From contig JAKSZU010000006.1 in the NCBI GenBank assembly GCA_026018925.1, positions 198,077,449 to 198,141,448 on the forward strand: a stretch of DNA of 64,000 bases. The letters are read 5' to 3'. The notes below the pieces were generated by a model that did no database searches, was not told the DNA's origin, and saw nothing but the letters and a program-made list of their open reading frames with translations. This stretch comes from Tupaia tana. Lineage: Eukaryota; Chordata; Mammalia; Scandentia; Tupaiidae. Each line of letters begins with the position of its first letter. Within the stretch, counting starts at the first letter, position 1. Below are positions 21,497 through 31,331 of this stretch, in pieces. The position numbers and the translations under genes are program-made.

Positions 21497-22093
21497 TACT
21501 GCTATCCTAAGTAAGCAAGATGCTTAGTGTTACATACAGTGTATAACCAATATATGTAAGATCGAAAGTTATCCCAAACTGTGCTGCGTATGGCTTATGG
21601 ATATATTTACCTGTTATGGATACATGTGCCATGCAGGAAGGATACCACTTCTGCAGGGTCATCGCCTGTTGGAAATTGGATGGGTGAGGCCAGGGGCTGC
21701 AATCCTATATATGATGATTCATGTAAAAAAAAAAATCTTCTGCAGTGAGTATGAAAATGTTAACCCATGTTGCTTCTTAGAGGTGCTCAATAGAAAGCAA
21801 ATGGTGAGACAGTTTGACTCTTCAGGCAGAAAGTGGTTCCTTAGAAGTGCACCCCCCCAGCATATTTGTAATTAATGAAAACTAATGACATGAAACGGCT
21901 GCAGTTGGATGGATGCCCCTTGCCTACGTATCTATTATACGGACATCACTTAAGCCAGAGAATGGGGTAAAGCAAATGTAAGGAAGTGGGGGAGAAAAGG
22001 AACCTTAAATTTGTATAGCTCCTAATTTTGTTCTAATTTTCTGATGTTCTTCTAAGAGGCAGTAAAGATAGAATTAATAAATATCAACATCAT
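21497..22093. other. Unassigned non-coding DNA
   Basis: The frame at 21,597-21,875 shows no recognisable domain. Confidence 0.4.
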
Positions 22094-22690
22094 GGAACCA
22101 GCAGATGGCATAATGGTTATGTCGCTGGACTCACATGTAGTTGACCGTGGTTTGAGTCCTAGACCCTGCAGCTTAAAACTCATACTGGATGGGAACCAGC
22201 AGTTAGCGTAATGGCTATGTCGCTGGACTCCTACGTAGTCAACCGCGGTTCGCGTCCCGGACCCAGTGGCTTAAAACTCACGCCGGGCGCGTGTGCGTGC
22301 GTGCCCAAGATCCCGAGAGGAGAATGGAGGAGAAGGGATTGCGGCGTGACCATCCCCCCTGGGGGGTGATTTCTCGCTTTCTGTCTCTATGTCTCTCTCT
22401 GTCTGTCTGTTTGGCGAGCGCACGCGCCCTATAGCAAAAACCTCTCCAAAAAAAAAAAAAAAAGAAAAAGAAAAAAAAAAAAGAAAAAACAAAACAAAAC
22501 AAAACAAAACTCATGCTGGATACATGTGCGTGTGTGCCCAAAATTCCTAGAGGAGAATGGAGGAGAAGGGATTGCAGAGTGGCCATTCCCCCTTGAGGGC
22601 GATTTCTCGCTTTCTGTCTCTCTACTTCTCTCTATCAAGTGCACACACCCTATAGCAACAACATCGCTCTAAAATAAATAAATAAATATC
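22094..22690 (+). mobile_element. Class A SINE split by a younger class A SINE
   Basis: Left part: GGAACCAGCAGATGGCATAATGG to CATACTGGAT (22,190). Right part resumes at TACATGTGCGTGTGTGCCC (22,522) and ends CCTATAGCAACAACATC plus AAATAAATAAAT. Confidence 0.93.
22191..22505 (+). mobile_element. Young class A SINE, TTCGCGTCC subfamily, nested
   Basis: Carries GGGAACCAGCAG, B-box GGTTCGCGTCC, TTAAAACTCACG and GTCTCTATGTCTC. CpGs are well preserved, and the tail is A-rich with (AAAAC)n. TSD AAAACTCATACTGGAT (22,175-22,190) and AAAACTCATGCTGGAT (22,506-22,521). Confidence 0.96.
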
Positions 22691-22694
22691 AGCA

Positions 22695-22790
22695 TCATAT
22701 AGCCGACATTTGTTGAGTGCTTTATAACACGTCAGTTCCTTGCCAAATACATTACATGAGACATTTTACAAGAGGTCTTAGGATACAGTC
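22695..22790 (-). mobile_element. MIR fragment
   Basis: CATTTGTTGAGTGCTTTATAAC and CCAAATACATTACATGAG resemble the antisense MIR 3' part. Short and diverged. Confidence 0.45.
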
Positions 22791-23110
22791 TTATCCACCA
22801 TAACAGTGACAGTGGCTTAAGCAAGATAAAATAGTGGCTTTAGTAAGATAGAATATTATTCCTCACTCACATTACGGTCTGGGCATACATAGCCCATGAC
22901 TGATCTAATGGCTCCATGGGGGTCAAGAACCCAAGCTCCTTGATCTTGTTGCCGTGCCATTCCTAAGGCATTGGCCTTATACTCATGGTCCATGATGGCC
23001 CTTGGCTGTTATAACCTCCAATGGTAGTAACAGTCATATTTCATCAGTCAGAACTGATTCGCATGAGCGCACATTTGGCTACAAGAGAAGCTGGGAAATT
23101 TAGCATTTGT
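22791..23110. other. Unassigned non-coding DNA
   Basis: Contains a small direct repeat around AGTGGCTTAAGCAAGATAA and AGTGGCTTTAGTAAGATAG (22,811-22,852). Nothing else recognised. Confidence 0.4.
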
Positions 23111-23119
23111 TCTGTACAG

Positions 23120-23402
23120 CCTTTTTTTTTTTTTTTTTTACTACCAGAGGGTACATGCACTCACCAGAGAGAGTCAGAGAATCAAAGAGAGAGGGAGAAG
23201 GAGAAATCACCCCCTCAATGGGGCATGGTCAAGCTGCAGTCCCTTCTTCATTTCTTCATCCTGTTGAGATTTTGGGGGTGCGCACACACACAAACATGCA
23301 CATTCATGTTTTTCGAGCCATCAGGACACGGATTTGAACTGCATGATCAACCATATGGGATCTGGCTCCCTTAACCCTTAACCACTAGACCACACCAGCC
23401 CT
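23120..23402 (-). mobile_element. Class C SINE
   Basis: Poly(T), CTACCAGAGGGTACATGC, AAATCACCCCCTCAATGG, TTTTTCGAGCCATCAGG, and head CCACTAGACCACACCAGCCC. Confidence 0.87.
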
Positions 23403-23439
23403 AAATGACTTTTTCTCAATCTTATCCTTTCTATTTGTT

Positions 23440-23650
23440 TTAAATAATTGTTTATTTCTTTATGTGAGGGGGGGCTCCCCCAGTAGAGTCTTCATGCCAT
23501 AATCCACCTCCAGCCTATAACAGCCGAGATCATGGGCATATAAACACCCAGCATGCATTGGGAGACCTCAGAATTTGAAGCCAGGACACACCCATGTGGC
23601 CTCAGCATTGTAGAACATTGCATCACCATTGTGCACCATAGCTGGCCCAA
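23440..23650 (-). mobile_element. Class D SINE
   Basis: AATAATTGTTTATTTC, AGAGTCTTCATGCCATAATCC, ACAGCCGAGATCATGGGC and CACCATAGCTGGCCC. Confidence 0.7.
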
Positions 23651-23680
23651 AACTGAGATTTTTATTCTTATAGAAGAGGA

Positions 23681-24200
23681 GAAGGCCAGCGGTGCCATGG
23701 TGGTTAAGGCAGCTGGATCGCACATGGCTGTGTGGTTCAAGTCCTCAACTGATGGTTTGAAAAACATGCTGGACTCAGGGACCAGCAGTTGGCATAATGG
23801 CTATGTCACTGCACTGCCATGTAGTCAACTGCGGTTCAAGTCCTGGATCTGGTGGCTTAAACTCACACTGGGCTTGTGTGCATGCGTGCCCAAGATCCTG
23901 AGAGGAGAATGGAGGAGAAGGGATTGCAGCATGGCCATCCCCCCTGGGGGGTGATTTCTCATTTGCTGTCTCTCTGTCTCTCTCTGTCTTTCTGGTGAGC
24001 GCATGTGCCCTATAGCAAAAACCTCTTCAAAAAAAAGAAAAAGATGTTGGGCTCAGGATCCCTCCCTAGAGAAGAATGGAGGAGAAGAGACTATGGTGTA
24101 GCTATCCCCCTGGGAAGAACTTTCTCACTTTCCATCCCTCTCCTCTCTGTCTCTGTATCTCCCTGGTAAGCACACATACCCTCTAGCAAAATTTTAAAAA
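23681..24200 (+). mobile_element. Class C SINE split by a class A SINE
   Basis: Left: AGAAGGCCAGCGGTGCCATGG to AAAACATGCTGGACTCA. Right: GGATCCCTCCCTAGAGAAG to ACCCTCTAGCAAAATTTT. Confidence 0.9.
23778..24041 (+). mobile_element. Class A SINE nested in class C
   Basis: GGGACCAGCAGTTGGCATAATGG head, GGTTCAAGTCCTGG B-box, CCCTATAGCAAAAACCTC end. TSD ACATGCTGGACTCA (23,764-23,777) and AGATGTTGGGCTCA (24,042-24,055). Confidence 0.94.
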
Positions 24201-24690
24201 AAAAGAAAAAAGAAAAAAGAGGCAACATTGGGGGTCTCTCGTTCATCCTTCTAATAGCAGGAGTCAAGCACAAACTACCCCATATAACACAGGAGAAAAG
24301 GAAAGGTAAGCTGCTCACTGGAGGTCACACAGCCAGTACTTGGTGGAGCTTCTGGACATGGCTTTGTTTTTTTGTTCCCTTTTTGCATCTGCATCTAGTT
24401 TGCTGAGAAATTCTAATACTCAGATCAAGGCTGGAACTTCCCAGCCTCCTTGGCACTGCCACACCTCATCAGTGTTCGGTTTCATCACACCGTTTACAAC
24501 AATTGTCCAGAAAGGTGTTTTGTGGCGTGTCCTTGAGAGTTGAAAGCGAACACACATTAGATTTTGTTCAAGGAACTCTGTAACACTTATTGAGCAATGG
24601 GTAATCCATTTGGGTGTTGCCTTCTGAGACTTGGAAAACTAAAACAGGAGAATAAAGAAAAATATTGTGGTAGTTTTTTTTTTTTTTTTT
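24201..24690. other. Unassigned non-coding DNA
   Basis: No gene recognised. A T run at 24,675-24,692 borders the next repeat block. Confidence 0.4.
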
Positions 24691-25052
24691 AAGACTTCTG
24701 TTTATAAAGTGCTTAGTCACCTATGAACATATCTGTTAGGTAAATTCAGATTTTTTTCATGCTGGAATTTTGTTGTTGTTTCTATTGATATTTTCATGTG
24801 CAAGGTGATTGCTCACATATAAGTAAAATGTTTAGGAAACCCTTAGCCATGTCCCCCCCCCCAACCCCCCCTCCAGTGGCCTGGGTGATATATGTCAAAA
24901 TGTTTTTCTAAGCAATTCTTTTACCTTGTCTTTTAATTTAAAATTGTGTCTCTAATATGTTTCAAACACATAAAATGCACAGAGGACAGTAAGTACCCAT
25001 AGTATCATCACTTGGATTTGACAGGGATAATTACCGTGGCATTTTATTGCTT
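24691..25052. repeat. L1M-like block, copy 2 of a local pair
   Basis: Parallel to 20,608-21,245: ATAAAGTGCTTAGTCACC, GTTAGGTAAATTCAG, GTAAAATGTTTAGGAAACCC, TTTTAATTTAAAATTG, CAAACACATAAAATGC and GTGGCATT. A C-rich run lies at 24,855-24,871. Confidence 0.7.
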
Positions 25053-25200
25053 TTTTTTTTTTTTTTTTTTTTTGATGGTAACAAAGGAAAGAACCCATCT
25101 TTGGGGTCCTGTTGTGCTGCAGTTCCCTTTCCACAGCCCTCCAGCTACTCAGGATCATTTCTTAGTTTGATTCCGATTATAGCTGGTTTCTGGTTAGGCT
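25053..25200 (-). mobile_element. Probable decayed class D SINE
   Basis: T run, then TTTGGGGTCCTGTTGTGCTGC and CCACAGCCCTCCAGCTACTC in class D order. The 5' part is not recognisable. Confidence 0.4.
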
Positions 25201-25224
25201 ACAAAATGGGTTGCCCAAATCTTT

Positions 25225-25482
25225 TTTCTTTTTCTTTTTCCTTTTTTTGCCATATGGCAACAGAGAAAGACAGAGACAAAGCAAGAGGGAAAGTGAGAAA
25301 TCACCCCCGGGGAATGGCCACCCTGTAATCCCTTCTCCTCCATTCTCCTCTCTGGATTTTGAGCATACATGCACAGGTGCCTGGTGTGATTTTTTTCAAG
25401 CCACTAGGTCCAGGAAGCTCAAACCATGGTTGGTCATGTGGGAGTCTAACACCTTAACCTTCACACCACCTGCTGGCCCCTC
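25225..25482 (-). mobile_element. Class C/A SINE
   Basis: TTTGCCATATGGCAACAGAG, CAATCC-like TAATCCCTTCTCCTCC, and head CCACCTGCTGGCCCC. TSD-like CCCAAATCTTTTT and CTCAAATCTTTTT. Confidence 0.9.
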
Positions 25483-25514
25483 CCCCTCAAATCTTTTTAT
25501 TTTTAATTTTTTAA

Positions 25515-25702
25515 AAATATTTTTATGAGGGAGAAAAGTATAGGGTCTTACCATGCCTTGATCTCTCCACCCCAACCTCCCAGATAGCTGAGATTATGGG
25601 CAGGTACCACTTCACCTGGCTCGTTTTTGTTGGTCTGGAACCCAAACTCAGGCCTCCCATGTGGCTCCAGAAACACAGCATACAACAGCTGGGCCATACC
25701 CC
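25515..25702 (-). mobile_element. Class D SINE
   Basis: GGGTCTTACCATGCCTTGATC, AGATAGCTGAGATTATGGGC, GGAACCCAAACTCAGGCCTCC and ACAACAGCTGGGCC. Confidence 0.7.
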
Positions 25703-25729
25703 CAAAATCTTTTATTAAGAAAGAAATGC

Positions 25730-25876
25730 GGGACTGGCAGGTGGCATGGTGGTTAAGGGTGCTGGACTCCCACATTGCCAACCATGGTTCGAGAACTGGA
25801 CCTAGTGACTTGCTTTCTCACTCTCCCTCTCTGTTTCTCTGGTCAAATTTAAATAAATAAAGTAAAATAAAATAAT
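25730..25876 (+). mobile_element. Class B short SINE
   Basis: GGGACTGGCAGGTGGCATGG head, B-box GGTTCGAGAAC, CTTGCTTTCTCACTCTCCC, GGTCAAATTTAAATAAATAAA end. Confidence 0.93.
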
Positions 25877-26565
25877 TCTTAAAAAAGAAAAAGACATGCA
25901 TTAATAAAATATATGTCCTTTTTCTACAACATCTTTTTTTGAGTCCAATGTCGAAACCAGAGACAATCATCTAAAAATTAAATAAAAGGTTGTAGATTTT
26001 CTGGAAATGACTTTAAGGAGCAAAAATGAGCACTGAAACCAGATGCTGCCTTTCTACATCATCCAGCCACTGGCATCTTCTGTGCAACACTATCTTGCAG
26101 GAGGCTGACCAGTCTTCCACTCAAACCACAGTTTCCAAGAGATGGCATGTGCTGAAAACAAAATTTGAAAAGGGAAACGTGCTTCCTGGAAGTTCACATC
26201 TAATATTATTTTCTCATGCAAGATCTGAAGGAGACACTCCAGGAAAAGGAATGCAATCATACCCACTGTAGATCTGTGCCTTTGAAAATGTTGAAAGTTG
26301 AAGTGTTCTGTAGTTCAGACCCACAGTCAGCATTAGGATGAGGCAAGTTAGGCACTCAGTTTGGGCAGAAAGGTTCATGGAGATGTCAAAAATCTCAGTA
26401 ATCACAATAAATATACTATTTTAGTACAATATTTCGAAAAGAAAAATAAATGCAGAAATAAGGTGAAAAAATACTAGCTTTAAAAATAAAGATAGGCTAT
26501 TGTTGTTTGTTTTACCACCCTGCATTTTTGGCTGATAGAAATAGTTGTTTCTTTCTTTTTCTTAA
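25877..26565. other. Unassigned non-coding DNA
   Basis: The 26,026-26,271 frame has no recognisable domain. No repeat family identified. Confidence 0.4.
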
Positions 26566-26607
26566 AGAATTATTTATTTTATTTTATTTATTGTTATTTT
26601 ATTTATT

Positions 26608-26761
26608 TATTTTTTGGAGAGATTTTTGCTATAGGGTATGTGAGCTCACCAGAAAGACAGAGAGACAGAAAACGAGAAATCACCCCACCCCCCCCCCCCG
26701 CCCCATGGAGGATGGCCACGCTGCAATCCCTTCCCCTCCATTCTCCTCTCAGGATCTTGTG

Positions 26762-26805
<44 letters not shown>

Positions 26806-26902
26806 CACCCGGCATGAGTTTAAGCCACCGGGTCCGGGACTCAAACCATGGTCGAATACGTGGGAGTCCAGAGACATAGCCATTACGCTAACTGCTGATC
26901 CC
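26608..26902 (-). mobile_element. Class A SINE with (CA)n expansion
   Basis: GCTATAGGGTATGTGAGCTC, a C-run CACCCCACCCCCCCCCCCG, a (CA)n at 26,764-26,802 grown from the GCACACACG part of the body, and head TAACTGCTGATCCC. Confidence 0.94.
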
Positions 26903-26921
26903 ATATTGTTATTATTATTTT

Positions 26922-27026
26922 TTTTAATATGCTATAAAGCATGTGCACTGCCAGGTTGGGGACTCAATTCCTGGTCAGCCATCTGGAAGTCCAGTGCCTT
27001 ACCCACAATGCCACCTGCTGGCTCTG
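26922..27026 (-). mobile_element. Class B short SINE
   Basis: The tRNA part CAGGTTGGGGACTCAATTCC and head CCACCTGCTGGCTC follow ATGCTATAAAGCATGTGCAC. Shortened. Confidence 0.75.
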
Positions 27027-27048
27027 GAACAACTATTTCTTTCTTGCC

Positions 27049-27302
27049 TTTTAAAGAGATTTTTTGCTATAGGGTGTGTGTGCTCACTGGAGAGACAGAG
27101 AGACAGAAAGCAAGAAGTCACCCCCCACACCCCAGAGGGAATGACCCAACTGCAATCCCTTTTTCTCCATTATTCTCTCTGGATTTGGGGCATGTATACA
27201 CATGAGCCCAGCTTGAATTTTAAGTTAGTGGGTTCAGGACTTGAACTGTGGTCACCACATGGGAGTCCTGCATCTTAATCACCATGCCACCTGCTGGCCC
27301 CA
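27049..27302 (-). mobile_element. Class A/C SINE
   Basis: GCTATAGGGTGTGTGTGCTC, GCAATCCCTTTTTCTCC, CACCATGCCACCTGCTGGCCCC. Diverged. Confidence 0.9.
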
Positions 27303-27569
27303 TGGACCAGTTGTTTCTTGAGAGCCCATGGTTTTTGGGTCCCTCAAATCTCCCCACCTCCAGGTTTATGAGGGTAGACAATTGTGTGAATAGATTGGAT
27401 GAGGCAGGGCTTTATGTAGTCATACCTTTTGAGTGTAGAACTTTAATTTTTCTCACTTGATTCAAATTATAGGAGGACCTTTTGATGAAGGTATATAGGA
27501 CTGCACATTTTTCTGTTGCCTCCAGCTTCAGCACAGCACTGTAGGAAACTGTTCATCTCCTCTGAGAAG

Positions 27570-27605
27570 GTTAACTGTGTGACTTTGGTGACTCAGTCTC
27601 ATCTT
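27570..27605 (+). mobile_element. MIR fragment, left part
   Basis: TTAACTGTGTGACTTTGGTG and CTCAGTCTC are the MIR central words (compare GTGACCTTGG, CCTCAGTTTC). Interrupted by the SINE that follows. Confidence 0.55.
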
Positions 27606-27857
27606 TTTTGTTGTTATTTCTGATTTTTCCCAGAGGACATGCTCACTTACCAAAGAGAAACAGAGAGAGACAAGGTGAGAAATCACCTCCACTTGAGGGA
27701 TGGCCACACTGCAATTCCTTCTTTTTTGATTCTCTCAGGATTTGGGGCATGCATGTACCCATGCCCGGTGTGCTTTTCAAGCCACTGGGTCTGGAATTTG
27801 AACCACAGACATGTGGGAGGCCAGGACCTTTGACACCATGCTACCTGCTGTCCCCTC
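27606..27857 (-). mobile_element. Class C SINE inserted in MIR
   Basis: CCCAGAGGACATGCTCAC, GCAATTCCTTC, head CCATGCTACCTGCTGTCCCC. CTCAGTCTC is present on both sides as the duplicated target. Confidence 0.87.
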
Positions 27858-27965
27858 AGTCTCTCCATCTTTAAAACGGAGTAATATGACTTATTTCACA
27901 TGCACTTAGAACAGTGCCTGGCAGTGAGCTATTACATCCACAATAATAGTTACTTACACATTAAC
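27858..27965 (+). mobile_element. MIR fragment, right part
   Basis: CTCCATCTTTAAAACGGAG, ACTTAGAACAGTGCCTGGCAG and ACAATAATAGTTACTTAC match the MIR 3' half. Confidence 0.7.
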
Positions 27966-28184
27966 TATTTTTAGTTTTATTTTCACAATGTGATGTCTTG
28001 TTTAGTGGTATGCCTCTGCCTCCTGAAGTCATCTTCTGTGTCATGTTAAATCATGTTGCATTCCCTGGGGAGCTGCATTCTGCTCTTGGGGAATGTGGGT
28101 TTTATTGAACTTGTGCAGCCTCTGGACAGTGACATTTCTGCAGCCCCAAACCTTAAGCTTCATTGTTGATCTTCTAGGGAGGGT

Positions 28185-28320
28185 ACTGATCTCTCTGAAT
28201 CTCTGTTTCCTAGATGAGAAGAATATCTATCTCCTAGAAGATGCTGTAAGACCAGAGATAAAATAGAGAGCATCTATCAAAACGTTTGACCTGTAAAGGA
28301 TGCTCAATAAGTATTGGTTT
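28185..28320 (+). mobile_element. MIR fragment
   Basis: CTCTGAATCTCTGTTTCCTAG, GACCTGTAAAGGATGCTC and AATAAGTATTGG follow sense MIR order. Confidence 0.55.
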
Positions 28321-28434
28321 ACCTTAAAGTAGCAATTCATAACTTTCTCCTAGGGATTTGTGGAAATCTCCAGTGGAATCTTGAGACCTAGTGCCCACTA
28401 TTATTAATCTAAAAATAACCAGTATATATTCTAG

Positions 28435-28742
28435 CATTGGTTCTCAGACTTTAGCACAGAGAAAAATCATGTGGAGTTAGGATTGTCTAATCATTTTAGG
28501 TTGTTCTGGTTTTCACGGTTTTTGTACTGGAAGTCCTTTATTTCAGGACACCACTCACTTCCTGGCAAACCTGAACAGTTGGTCACTCTGCTTGCATGGT
28601 TTGTTTGAACATAGGTTCCTGGGCCCTCACTTCCAGAGATTCTGATTCAACTGGTCTGATCTGAAGTAGAGCCTAAGAATTCACATATCTAACACATCTC
28701 CCAGGTGCTACAACCAATCTGAGACCACACTTTGAATAGCAC
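28435..28742 (+). mobile_element. MER5A-like hAT element with internal insertion
   Basis: CATTGGTTCTCAGACTTTAG at the left, then TCCTGGGCCCTCACTTCCAG, ATTCTGATTCAACTGGTC and CACACTTTGAATAGCACC follow MER5A, a short non-autonomous hAT-Charlie DNA transposon. About 120 bp between AATCATGTGGAG (28,476) and about 28,612 is extra relative to the MER5A consensus as I recall it. Confidence 0.75.
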
Positions 28743-28744
28743 CA

Positions 28745-29153
28745 TACTATGGTTTGAATCTACGAGTCCTTCCAAAATTTGCATATTGAAACCTAATATC
28801 CAATGTGACAGTATTAAGAGGTGGGACCTTTTGGAAATTAACTCATGAGTGTTCTACCTCGTATATGGGGTTACAAAATATTTTGAGGAGAGTTCCTTAG
28901 TCCCTTTTTTCCCTTCCATCTCTTCTGCCACACAAAGATACAGTGTTCTTCCCTTTGTGCCCTTCACTAAGAGCACAGCAGCAAAGGTGCCATATCTGAA
29001 GCAGACAATAGGCTCTTGCCAGACTTCGAATCTGCCAGCACCTTCATCCTTGTATTTCCAAGGCTCTAAAACTGTGAACAACACATTTATGTTGTCTATA
29101 AGTTGCCCAGGCTAAGGTCTTTTGTTATAGCAACAGGAATAGGCTAAAACACA
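28745..29153 (+). mobile_element. MaLR-type LTR
   Basis: TATGGTTTGAATCTACGAG, GACAGTATTAAGAGGTGGGACC, CGAATCTGCCAGCACCTTC, CTCTAAAACTGTGAAC and TTTGTTATAGCAACAGGAAT are in the order of ERVL-MaLR-class LTRs. No internal coding region. Confidence 0.65.
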
Positions 29154-29234
29154 TTGTCTTAGAATACTTTCAAGATACCATATTGATGCCTCTACTTGGT
29201 ATTTCATTTCTAAAAGTTGAGAATCACTCAACTT

Positions 29235-29425
29235 GTAAAACTCCATGAGATTTCTTACAGCTCTGTGAGGTTCATGTTATTAGCCTCATTTTATAGACCA
29301 GACAATGGAGGCTTAGAAGAGGTTTGGTCATTTGCTTTAAGTACATAGCTATTGTACAATAGGAAGTGATTCAAACCCAGGTCTAACACCAGCCAGATGG
29401 TCTCAATTCTCTCTCCTTAAATCAC
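29235..29425 (-). mobile_element. MIR fragment
   Basis: CTCATTTTATAGACCAGACAATGG, GAGGCTTAGAAGAGG and GTGATTCAAACCCAGGTC form the antisense MIR core. Confidence 0.7.
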
Positions 29426-29709
29426 AGGGTTCTAGGCTCAAGTCCATTTTTCTGCCATAAATTCTTTTCAAGAAGGTGCTTTAGTTTGTCAGGGAGATGG
29501 GCTTCAGGCCAGTCTTTAATATAGATCTAGAATAGACGCAGCAGAGACTCATTGGGACCTCTACACATTTTTCTGACACATGTCTTTCCTAATTAAGAAA
29601 CAGAAATGTCAAGATGCGGTTTTTGCTTTTCAGATTGCATTATTTCAACAAATTTCATACCATCAGCTATAGAAACCAGATACCTAATTTCTTATCACAA
29701 AATATTTTT
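29426..29709. other. Unassigned non-coding DNA
   Basis: Nothing recognised. Confidence 0.4.
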
Positions 29710-29723
29710 TAAAATTCTTTTCC

Positions 29724-29902
29724 AGGACCAGCAAGTGGCGTGGTGGTTAAGGCGCTGGACACTCCCACATGGCCAACCATGGTTTGAGTGCTGGACCTGG
29801 TGGCTTGCTTTCTCACTTTCCTTCTCTCTCTCTCTCTGTGTCTCTCTCTGGTCAAATTAAAATAAAATAAATGAATAAATAAAATAAATAATTCTTAAAA
29901 AA
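29724..29902 (+). mobile_element. Class B short SINE
   Basis: AGGACCAGCAAGTGGCGTGG head, CTTGCTTTCTCACTTTCC, GGTCAAATTAAAATAAAAT, long AAATAAAT tail. TSD AATTCTTTTCC and AATCCTTTTCC. Confidence 0.93.
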
Positions 29903-30102
29903 AAATCCTTTTCCATTACAGTGTAATTATTGACTGCCCTGAGAGTCATATTTATTTTCACTCTGTTTCAGCACAGTTTACTCAATTTTTGCAGCCCCCA
30001 AATGTAGCATTACTAAATAAATATAAGAATACAGAAGTATTTTATTGAATTTTGAAACAGTGATCAATTCCATTAGACATCAATGTGATAAAACCTATTT
30101 TG

Positions 30103-30368
30103 GGGACCAGCAGTTAGTGTAATGGCTATGTCGCTGAACTCCCACGTAGTCGACCGCGGTTTGAGGCCCGGACCTGGTGGCTTAAACTCACGCTGGGCAC
30201 GTGTGCGTGCGTGCCCAAGATCCCGAGAGGAGAATGGAGGAGAAGGGATTGCGACGTGACCATCCCCCCTGGGGGGTGATTTCTCACTTTCTGTCTCTCT
30301 ATCTCTCTCTGTCTGGCGAGCGCACGCGCCCTATAGCAAAAACCTCTCAAAAACAAACAAACAAACAA
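30103..30368 (+). mobile_element. Young class A SINE
   Basis: Near consensus with CpGs kept and an (AAAC)n tail. Perfect 13-bp TSD AAAACCTATTTTG at 30,090-30,102 and 30,369-30,381. Confidence 0.97.
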
Positions 30369-30533
30369 AAAACCTATTTTGTTTTTCAGTTCATGTTGTT
30401 TATTGTGATTTTTGGTTTTACATATAATCATTGTACATCTTTGTGGAATGGTATTTTTTTTGCAAAGCATGCATTCAGTGTATAGTAATTAAATCAAGAT
30501 ATAAACATATTCATCTTTTCTTTCTTTTCTTTC

Positions 30534-30690
30534 TTTTTTTTTTCAGTTTGCTGTCAGAGCACATGTGCTTGCTGGAGTGAGAGATGGGGATGAGGGGAGT
30601 TAGAAAGCAATCGCTACCCCAGGAGGATGCTATGCCACAATCCCTTCTTCTTCGTTTTTGCTTCGGGATTTGGGGCACACAAACCTATGA
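30534..30690 (-). mobile_element. Truncated class C/A SINE
   Basis: Has GTCAGAGCACATGTGCTTGC and CCACAATCCCTTCTTCTTC. The tRNA-derived part beyond 30,690 is missing. Confidence 0.75.
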
Positions 30691-30803
30691 AAAAGGGCAA
30701 TGCCAAGGAAAAGAGGAAATCAATATCCAAAGACTCTACTAATTGTATGACGGTTAGAAGGTATTTTCTCATTGTTAATGAGAAGAAAGAGCCTTTTAAA
30801 TGA

Positions 30804-30995
30804 ACACAGTTTGAGTCCTGGACCCAGCGACTTAAAACTCATTCTGAGTGCTAGTGCCTGCGTGCCCAAAATCTTGAGAGAATGGAGCAGAAAGGATTGT
30901 GACATGGCCATCTGCCCTGGAGGGAGAGTGATTTCTTGCTTTCTGTCTCTGTCTCTCCAGTGAGTGCCCTATAGCAGAAATGGCTCTAAAAATTA
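30804..30995 (+). mobile_element. 5'-truncated class A SINE
   Basis: Starts inside the B-box (AGTTTGAGTCCTGGACC) and runs to GTGCCCTATAGCAGAAATGG. A-box lost. Confidence 0.88.
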
Positions 30996-31003
30996 ATGAA
31001 TTA

Positions 31004-31172
31004 GGGGCTGGCAGGTGACTTGGTGGTGAAAGGGTGCTGGACCCCCACATGGTCAACCGCGGTTCAAATCCCAGACCTGGAGGCTTGATTGTTCTCTCTC
31101 TCACTCTATCCCTCTCTGGTCAAATTGAAATAAATAAATGAATGAATAAATAAAGTTAAATAAAATATTTTT
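31004..31172 (+). mobile_element. Class B short SINE
   Basis: GGGGCTGGCAGGTGACTTGG head, CGGTTCAAATCCCAGACC, TCTCTCACTCTATCCC, GGTCAAATTGAAATAAATAAA. Confidence 0.93.
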
Positions 31173-31331
31173 AAATTAATTAGTTAATTAAATTAATAAT
31201 AATAAAACAACAAAGCTCCTGTATAAATAGAAAAAGAGAAAGCTTACCTTTTGAATCCATGTTAAAAAAATGGCCTTTTCATTATGAATTTCTTATGTTT
31301 TTAAAGCCTAATAGTCAGTGCCTTATTTTTT

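Noticed and set aside
26507..27205. 232-residue open frame, the longest in the window
   Set aside because: It reads through two antisense SINEs, with a His/Thr run from the (CA)n tract. Not a gene.
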